The notes under the pieces are model-generated. The model saw only the letters and a program-made list of their open reading frames with translations. It had not been told where the DNA came from and did no database searches. Below are positions 62,473 to 64,000 of a stretch of 64,000 nucleotides of DNA, in pieces (the stretch's first letter is position 1; each line of letters begins with the position of its first letter). The DNA comes from Nissolia schottii. Its lineage: Eukaryota; Streptophyta; Magnoliopsida; Fabales; Fabaceae. The stretch is from contig QANU01031716.1 in assembly GCA_003254905.1 (NCBI GenBank), forward strand, positions 427,596 to 491,595. Reading direction: 5' to 3'. The position numbers were made by a program, and so were the translations under genes.

Positions 62473-63620
62473 TTGGGTTTCTTTGCTATTCTAATTTATG
62501 CTTCCTCATGGCTGACACAAAAGAGCATTCCAAATCCTTCGCCACCTCGTGTCACGAGTTCGCGTCCCTCACCCCCTGTTTCTAAATTGGACCACCCCCA
62601 GTCTTCTCCTCCAGCAATGGCTTCTTCCTCTGATACTATGGGGACTGACGCGACACGGAGTAGCTCCGATGACAGTGAGACCCTCTCTGTTCCTCAGGTC
62701 GTCGCCTTGGGCCATGCTGATTCTTTGCCTCCTCCCCGTGCTGGTAACGACAACTGTTTCGCGGGCTCAAGGGCGAAAGGGGCTCCTTTCCCTCAAAGGG
62801 ATTTTTCTCCTCCTCCGCCGTCCGGCCCGAGATCCCCGTGCCTATTGACCGTGGTCTCACAAGGTATTCCTCTGTGCCAAAACCAAGTTGTTATGTAGGT
62901 TCGTCTTTGCTCCGCTCTCGTCTTCTCCGCCAATAGTTTCCTTGGGTTCCTATCCGTTTCCCCATTCGGGTCTCTCCCCATGAGCTGTGGGCACAGTGGG
63001 TTGAGCATGTATTCTTTGCTGATGATGATTTTTTGGCTCTTCTCCACAAGGTCGGCATTGCTGACGCAATTTGGGCTTCAAAACAAGCGGAAGCCCCAAA
63101 ACCTTTTAGAGGACTTATTGTTTCTGGTCCAGCGCCGGTGCCAATTCACTCCCACACTGGAAGATGTGCTTGTCCTCACTAAGCTGCCAGTGGTTGGTGA
63201 TGTTGATTTGATTAATCTTCCTTTGGGGGCACACACCGTGGACATGGCTAGCAAGTTGCGACAAGCCAAAATTGACGCTGGCTATTACTCCCGTCGGTTC
63301 TGCCCAAGGAAAAGGGACTCGTCATTCTGCTCTCAAAGGCAAGGGGAAGCAAACAGCCAAGGAAACCGTTAAACGTACCTTTGCTGGGTCCCAGGCTGCG
63401 ATGATTTTATGGTGACTACCTTTACAAGGGGGCCCCTTTTTACCCTGGTCCCGATGAGGTAACCACTTCTCTAAAGCGCACTGCTTTCATAGCGTTCTGG
63501 TTGAGTCGCTAGGTCTTTGTTGGCCCACTTGACGGCTCTATCAGTCCCGGTGTGTTTGTGTTGGCAAGTTTGCTTGCCGTGTGACGTCAATCGATAGTTT
63601 GCTCCCGACCTTGACGTCGA
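62473..63620 (+). pseudogene. Plant mobile domain (aminotransferase-like) pseudogene
   Basis: A Ser/Pro-rich leader (62473-62898) ends in a stop. The domain then runs through several frames: SPHELWAQWVEHVFFADDDF (about 62970-63030), CQFTPTLEDVLVLTKLPVVG with DVDLINLPLG (about 63145-63240), the LRQAKIDAGYYSRRF tract (about 63255-63300), and then in another frame PGPDEVTTSLKRTAFIAFWL and SPGVFVLASLLA (about 63447-63580). TPTLEDV..LT.LP.(V/I)GD and the FWLSR...GVF(V)LAS blocks are typical of the transposon-associated PMD family (PF10536). At least two frameshifts and several stops make it non-functional. It belongs to a different PMD branch from the 8.4-9.0 kb relic. Confidence 0.7.
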
Positions 63621-64000
63621 CCTTGCATGCATTGTAGTCAGTTTGTAGATCTGATTTTCAGGGGAAGATGAGGGACATCAGTGCAGCACAGGAGACCAGC
63701 TCCAAAGTATTCTAAGGTGGCGTGGACGAAGGTTGGCCAAAGGTGATGGTGGCACACAGCGGGCGACAGCGACGGTGCTAGGAAGAGGCTGGGAAAGAAG
63801 AAGGCCGGAGACATTGTGTGCGCAGATCTTGGCCATATGTGGTTAATTATAGTTTCTTAATTATGTAAGGTAAGGGACCAATTTATAAAATTAAACAATT
63901 ACAACCCTTGTTTTTGTTAGAGTCACAAAAAATATTAAGTTCTTGCAGGCCTTGGACCAACTTTGGTCAACAAAACCTGTCGGTCCAAGGTACACTCCCC
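63621..64000. other. Window end, no gene seen
   Basis: A GC-rich stretch to about 63835 ('ggcacacagcgggcgacagc'), then AT-rich sequence. It may be the tail of the PMD element. Confidence 0.4.

Overview
The window is nuclear DNA from a flowering plant, most likely a dicot and possibly a legume. It is AT-rich and gene-poor, its genes have introns with GT/AG junctions, and it is full of decayed plant transposons: Ty1/copia, Ty3/gypsy, a LINE tail, hAT and Tourist-type MITEs, tRNA-derived SINE-like units and plant mobile domain (PMD/MAIN-like) remnants. Nothing bacterial, viral or organellar was seen. Three single N bases (4180, 23487, 57567) sit beside homopolymers or other low-complexity DNA.

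Only three genes look intact, all on the minus strand. They are a PHOX-type TPR-PB1 co-chaperone (1455-3729, two exons), a serine-rich protein of the At5g25280 type (16181-16822, one exon), and a multi-pass membrane protein of the At2g25270 type (50753-54947, nine exons whose junctions I could phase). A fourth host gene, a flotillin-like gene on the plus strand (58294-59194), is a pseudogene: its 5' half is missing and it has two frameshifts. From memory, the Arabidopsis relatives of all four lie in two duplicated blocks (At2g25270/At2g25290 and At5g25250/At5g25280), so the window looks like a conserved neighbourhood stretched by transposons.

Layout. 1-7 kb: PHOX gene, then a 1.8-kb terminal-inverted-repeat element and a Tourist MITE. 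7.5-10 kb: palindromic CGCCAAC minisatellite and a PMD pseudogene. 10-13 kb: direct repeats and two hAT-type MITEs. 14-17.3 kb: serine-rich gene. 18.3-19.2 kb: about 109-bp tandem repeat with a two-unit higher-order period. 22-24.9 kb: heavily mutated copia element on the minus strand. 24.9-28.5 kb: an inverted pair of SINE-like units, then an element with convergent TATA-bearing ends. 29.6-30.1 kb: hAT element with 8-bp target duplication. 31.4-38.8 kb: a block flanked by inverted 200-bp arms and packed with related repeats and a gypsy RT scrap. 40 kb: hairpin-forming CTGAAATCTCCAC words. 43.0-45.2 kb: a near-kilobase inverted repeat carrying the CGCCAAC minisatellite. 46-50 kb: LINE tail and a copia 3' end inside another inverted repeat. 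50.7-55 kb: membrane-protein gene. 56.2-56.6 kb: tandem repeat sharing words with the 18-kb array. 57.6-59.2 kb: copia LTR beside the flotillin pseudogene. 60-63.6 kb: LTR-like sequence and a second PMD pseudogene.

The most unusual content is the recurring palindromic minisatellite, found next to a PMD relic and again inside a large foldback structure, together with the convergent-promoter foldback family. These are non-coding architectures that could yield double-stranded RNA. Names and homologies come from recognition by eye, not from database searches.
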